DNA from: a virus
Length of the DNA stretch: 32,220 bases
Direction: 5' to 3' (one strand)
Virus record (IMG/VR): IMGVR_UViG_3300034190_001701
Span: 1-32,220 of that record
Shown: positions 29,437-32,220 of the stretch, one piece after another
Layout: each line of letters starts with the position of its first letter
How positions within the stretch are numbered: the stretch's first letter is position 1
Program-made: the position numbers and the translations under genes
The notes under the pieces: model-generated
The model's input: the letters and a program-made list of their open reading frames with translations, nothing else
Told to the model about the DNA's origin: nothing
Databases searched by the model: none

Positions 29437-29709
29437 CTATCCTTTGGAATTTATAGCATCTAAAATTTGTTTCAAAGAATCCTTTATCTCAGTTACTTCG
29501 TTCTTAAGATTATTTATATCCTTAGAATACTGTTCTATTTCTTTTCTATTGTCTCTTCTAATTTCTCTAGCACGTTTATACTCAGTGAGGGCTTGATTAT
29601 CTGTGTTTAACAACGCTTTAGAATGAACACTTCTGAGATAACCTTTTTCCTCAGTTTTCACCCAAGCATCACCGTGCTTCAAAGTTTTTGATATTTCTCC
29701 TAAATTCAT
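29437..29709 (-). CDS. 90-aa helical/coiled-coil protein
   Basis: Small protein of unknown function, starting at ATG 29709 two bases after the large structural gene. Residues 1-35 carry HGDAWVKTEEKGYLRSVHSK. Residues 45-88 are charged and heptad-like (REIRRDNRKEIEQYSKDINN, then LKNEVTEIKDSLKQILDAI), a predicted coiled coil. A late octamer occurs inside the upstream gene at 29800. It may be a virion connector or assembly protein; the sequence does not decide. Tight packing in the structural operon supports it as a real gene. Confidence 0.72.
   Translation of the reverse strand: MNLGEISKTLKHGDAWVKTEEKGYLRSVHSKALLNTDNQALTEYKRAREIRRDNRKEIEQYSKDINNLKNEVTEIKDSLKQILDAINSKG
29511..29518 (-). promoter_or_regulatory. 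Candidate late promoter inside the 90-aa gene
   Basis: Perfect minus-strand TATAAATA 79 bases upstream of the 192-aa fibre start. It is within coding sequence, so a chance match is possible. It faces the right way. Confidence 0.4.
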
Positions 29710-29711
29710 AA

Positions 29712-32220
29712 TTATGCCTGTAGCGCAAATGCCCTCAGTCCTGCTGATTTTGGTATCTTAACACTAGTAGAATTAGTGTGTACAATTTTAATTGCAAAGT
29801 ATTTATATGACGCAAAAGTAACTGTTGTAGTTGCAGGAGTTCCTAAAGTAGCCGCCACACTAGGCGAACCGCCTGTCAATGTCGCAGTGATAGTTCCTCC
29901 AGTGTAACCTCTACCTGGGTTAGTTATCTTAATTTCTGATACTGCTCCTCCACTCAATATAGCTTCTGCTGTTGCTCCATATCCATCACCAGTGTGTGTT
30001 ATAGTTACTGTAGGAGCTGAACTATATCCTGAACCACCAGATGAAACTGCAATAGATGAAATTCTATCTACATCATATTCAAATATACCAGAACCATTTA
30101 GTCCAGAAGTAGTAGATCCTTTCGCAGGTAGTTTGTAAACATATTCTGCAAATGTTTCTGTGGACACTAGAGGTGATGCTTCAAGTTCTAGTTGTTTCCA
30201 ATAAATATCATTATTCATTTCACCGTCATCTTCTTTAGACATAAACTTGCCGTAAACACGAACACCGCCTGTTGATGGTATTGCGCTATCTAAATAAACT
30301 TTCATGTCCTCTGCATCTTGTCCGTCAGCTAAAACTATAGTCTTAGAAATATATTTCATAGTAGCACTGCCGCCAAATCTTACTTCCTCGTTTGACGCAT
30401 CATTGTTAATAATATTTTTGTATACACCCATTGCCATACTAGACATATCTATCATAGGTGAAATATTGTTATTCTCTGATCTCAAAACGAATTTAGCTGT
30501 TGCTGATTTGTTTCCAGAATAACTAGCAGCTTCATTTGAATAACTGTAAATTGTTTTTTCTGTATTCAATTCTACTGTTTTGTTGATTGGCATATCTACA
30601 TATGTGGAGCCCACTGAACCCGCTCCTGTATCAGTCAAAGCAATAGTTCTAGTAATTGTTCCTTTACCGCTAGGATTAATTTCAGATACTTTATTAACAT
30701 AAGCACTCACAACACGATCTTCTATAGAACTTATTGTTCCATACGTATTAGTAGTGCCTACCAGTGTTTGTGCAGGATTAGATACAGTATTTGATGAGTA
30801 AAATCTACCATCAGTAACTTGTACTTTAAAAGTTTTGTACTTTGCTTCAATGAATTTTACAACACCTCTATTCAGTGTAGCAGTAACCACAGCCGCCGTT
30901 GTCGGAGAACCACCTGAAAGTGTAACTGTAATACTAGATTCTGAAGTAAATCCTGAACCTGGGTCAGTCAAAGTTATTGCTGTAACTGCTCCTGCTGTGA
31001 GTGTAGCTGTTGCAGTTGCACCTGTTCCTAATCCATTGGCATCTGCTATAGTTACTGTTGGAGCAGATCCGTATCCTGCTCCTGCATTGCTGATAGTAAA
31101 AGTAAACCCGTTTATAGCATCTCCTAAACTGAAACCAGATTTTGCTCCTGTTTCCCATCCACTATCAGAAAATTTCAACCAATCGTAATTTTTAGGTTGT
31201 ACTGTAAGCGTTTGATCTTCGCCTGTCTTAAACGCACACCTAGTGACAACAAACATTAGATCCTCGTCTTGATGAGGCGTCCAAGTTTTATTATTTGCTG
31301 AAGTAAAGAATACACCACCATGAGCTTGTTTTGTGATTGTCTGAGTGGTTCCAAAAACAGTTTCACCGAGCTTACCTGTGTATGCTACATAGTTTGGATC
31401 ATCAGCATCTGGTACTAACACAATTGCATATTCTTTATCATTTTCTAAATGCACCAAGTTTCTGAATTTGAAAGTAGTTGCAATAAAATTATGAGTGCCG
31501 TCAGCATTAGTGTTAGAACAAAATACTTCACTTCTTCTTAAATGTCTACTACCATTTGGCACAACTGTAGTGCTAGGTGAACCATTTACAACTTCTCTTA
31601 TTTGTAATGTAACACCGTTATTGTTTCCTTCAGCAGGAACGTGTCTAAAGTAAACTTTAATGTTAGGAACAAACATACCACCTGTCAATCCGGTTACAAA
31701 GAAAGTTTGTGCTATAGGATCTGCTCTACCACAGTTTTCATCAATAAAAAAGTCTCCATATTCCAAATTTATATCAAAGTCGTAATTAATTGTTCCTGAT
31801 GCTATTGTAGTACCTACTTGTGCAGCAGTTGTTGCTATAGATGTTAAATTAGGATCTGTTGAAGCATTGCTTAATGTAGCTATGTATGGATCATATCCTC
31901 TATCTGAAGATACTAACAATTCAATAATAGATTCAGTTGCCCCTTCAGTGTCAGTATCAAAATCACCTTGGTGACCGAATCTTTGACCCTGAGTTTGATC
32001 TATAAATGTAGTAAGGACGTCTGTATCAAATCTTGCCACAATTGTATTTTGAGACCCTGACAATGCGTTTTGTAAAGTAACTGAGTCGTGAACAACTACA
32101 TCGGTTACAGCCGCTTCTTCTTTTACACAAATACCTAATGTGGAATTGTAATAGTATCCTTCCTCACATATAGGATCTGCTGCAGGCACACAACTTGCAT
32201 CTTGCACCGTAACAGTATAA
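29712..32220 (-). CDS. Large virion structural protein, C-terminal part (cut by window edge)
   Basis: The frame is open to the right edge, so the true start is beyond 32220; the GTG at 32207 (831 aa from there) is not necessarily the start. From GTG-based numbering: a Cys-containing segment (Cys6, Cys14, Cys27), [19 protein letters not shown] near 153-171 with a following GG[13 protein letters not shown], an approximately 200-residue beta domain, and G-x-G-Y-x3-P-T-V-T-I modules at about 365-445 and 715-790. The DP-x-AQTF motif is common in large structural proteins of marine T4-like phages (DUF4815-type, by recollection). It is probably a tail or baseplate-fibre protein. Confidence 0.78.
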   Translation of the reverse strand, partial: YTVTVQDASCVPAADPICEEGYYYNSTLGICVKEEAAVTDVVVHDSVTLQNALSGSQNTIVARFDTDVLTTFIDQTQGQRFGHQGDFDTDTEGATESIIELLVSSDRGYDPYIATLSNASTDPNLTSIATTAAQVGTTIASGTINYDFDINLEYGDFFIDENCGRADPIAQTFFVTGLTGGMFVPNIKVYFRHVPAEGNNNGVTLQIREVVNGSPSTTVVPNGSRHLRRSEVFCSNTNADGTHNFIATTFKFRNLVHLENDKEYAIVLVPDADDPNYVAYTGKLGETVFGTTQTITKQAHGGVFFTSANNKTWTPHQDEDLMFVVTRCAFKTGEDQTLTVQPKNYDWLKFSDSGWETGAKSGFSLGDAINGFTFTISNAGAGYGSAPTVTIADANGLGTGATATATLTAGAVTAITLTDPGSGFTSESSITVTLSGGSPTTAAVVTATLNRGVVKFIEAKYKTFKVQVTDGRFYSSNTVSNPAQTLVGTTNTYGTISSIEDRVVSAYVNKVSEINPSGKGTITRTIALTDTGAGSVGSTYVDMPINKTVELNTEKTIYSYSNEAASYSGNKSATAKFVLRSENNNISPMIDMSSMAMGVYKNIINNDASNEEVRFGGSATMKYISKTIVLADGQDAEDMKVYLDSAIPSTGGVRVYGKFMSKEDDGEMNNDIYWKQLELEASPLVSTETFAEYVYKLPAKGSTTSGLNGSGIFEYDVDRISSIAVSSGGSGYSSAPTVTITHTGDGYGATAEAILSGGAVSEIKITNPGRGYTGGTITATLTGGSPSVAATLGTPATTTVTFASYKYFAIKIVHTNSTSVKIPKSAGLRAFALQA
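29800..29807 (-). promoter_or_regulatory. Candidate late promoter inside the large structural gene
   Basis: Perfect minus-strand TATAAATA 91 bases upstream of the 90-aa gene start, in coding sequence and facing the right way. Moderate chance of coincidence in AT-rich DNA. Confidence 0.35.
29838..30065 (-). repeat. G-x-G-Y beta module, distal copy in the large structural protein
   Basis: Encodes about residues 715-790, containing [13 protein letters not shown] and [13 protein letters not shown]. It pairs with 30873-31115 and the insert in gp15. Confidence 0.7.
30873..31115 (-). repeat. G-x-G-Y beta module, proximal copy in the large structural protein
   Basis: Encodes about residues 365-445, containing [12 protein letters not shown] and [14 protein letters not shown]. 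It closely resembles 29838-30065; each module ends with SGGSP or TGGSP and an Ala-rich step. Confidence 0.7.

Noticed and set aside
1-32220. tRNA genes, integrase or attachment sites
   Set aside because: The gaps are too short and show no cloverleaf; no integrase motif seen. A lytic phage structural region fits better.

Overview
The window is a piece of the structural-gene region of a T4-like contractile-tailed phage (Straboviridae-like/marine T4-like myovirus). The clearest evidence is the leftward (minus-strand) gene order 13-14-15-16-17-18-19-20-67/68 position-21-22-23, which is the T4 order. The proteins look closer to marine T4-like phages of cyanobacteria or SAR11 than to coliphage T4: the sequence is AT-rich, gp13 and gp14 have marine-type N-termini, there are 2-oxoglutarate (2OG) oxygenases, and there is a large bank of Thr/Ser/Gly-rich fibre genes. 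The host cannot be decided from this sequence. Both window edges cut genes: gp23 at the left and a large virion protein at the right.

Layout, left to right. Positions 1-5423 hold head genes read leftward: gp23 major capsid (N-terminus only), gp22 scaffold, gp21 protease, a 129-aa unknown, two small core-type proteins, the gp20 portal and the gp19 tail tube. Positions 5455-12617 hold the gp18 sheath, an Asp/Asn beta-hydroxylase-like oxygenase lying where T4 has nothing between 17 and 18, terminase gp17 and gp16, and the tail/neck proteins gp15, gp14 and gp13. Positions 12652-22123 are a tail-fibre bank: a 61-aa possible zinc protein, a 1384-aa fibre with two duplicated propeller-like modules, a 74-aa protein, a fibre gene interrupted by an in-frame TGA, a 616-aa fibre, a 59-aa coiled-coil protein, a 502-aa fibre, and 88- and 108-aa proteins. 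Positions 22179-25712 are the only rightward block: four paralogous glycosyltransferase-like genes and a methyltransferase-like gene. Positions 25696-27522 return to the minus strand with a 2OG-Fe(II) oxygenase-like gene, a fifth glycosyltransferase and a coiled-coil protein. Positions 27569-32220 hold more fibre and structural genes, including a protein with a tyrosine/glycine tetrapeptide array.

Genes are packed tightly, with many TAATG or ATGA overlaps, and no stretch over 300 bases lacks a gene. Perfect copies of the T4 late-promoter octamer TATAAATA on the minus strand sit just upstream of gp23, gp22, gp19, gp18, gp13 and the 108-aa protein, with two further copies inside genes near the right edge.

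The most interesting part is the modification-enzyme island (22179-27059: five glycosyltransferases, one methyltransferase-like protein, one 2OG oxygenase), embedded in fibre genes. With the second oxygenase beside gp17/gp18, it suggests, by inference only, that the phage hydroxylates and glycosylates its own virion proteins or alters host surface glycans.
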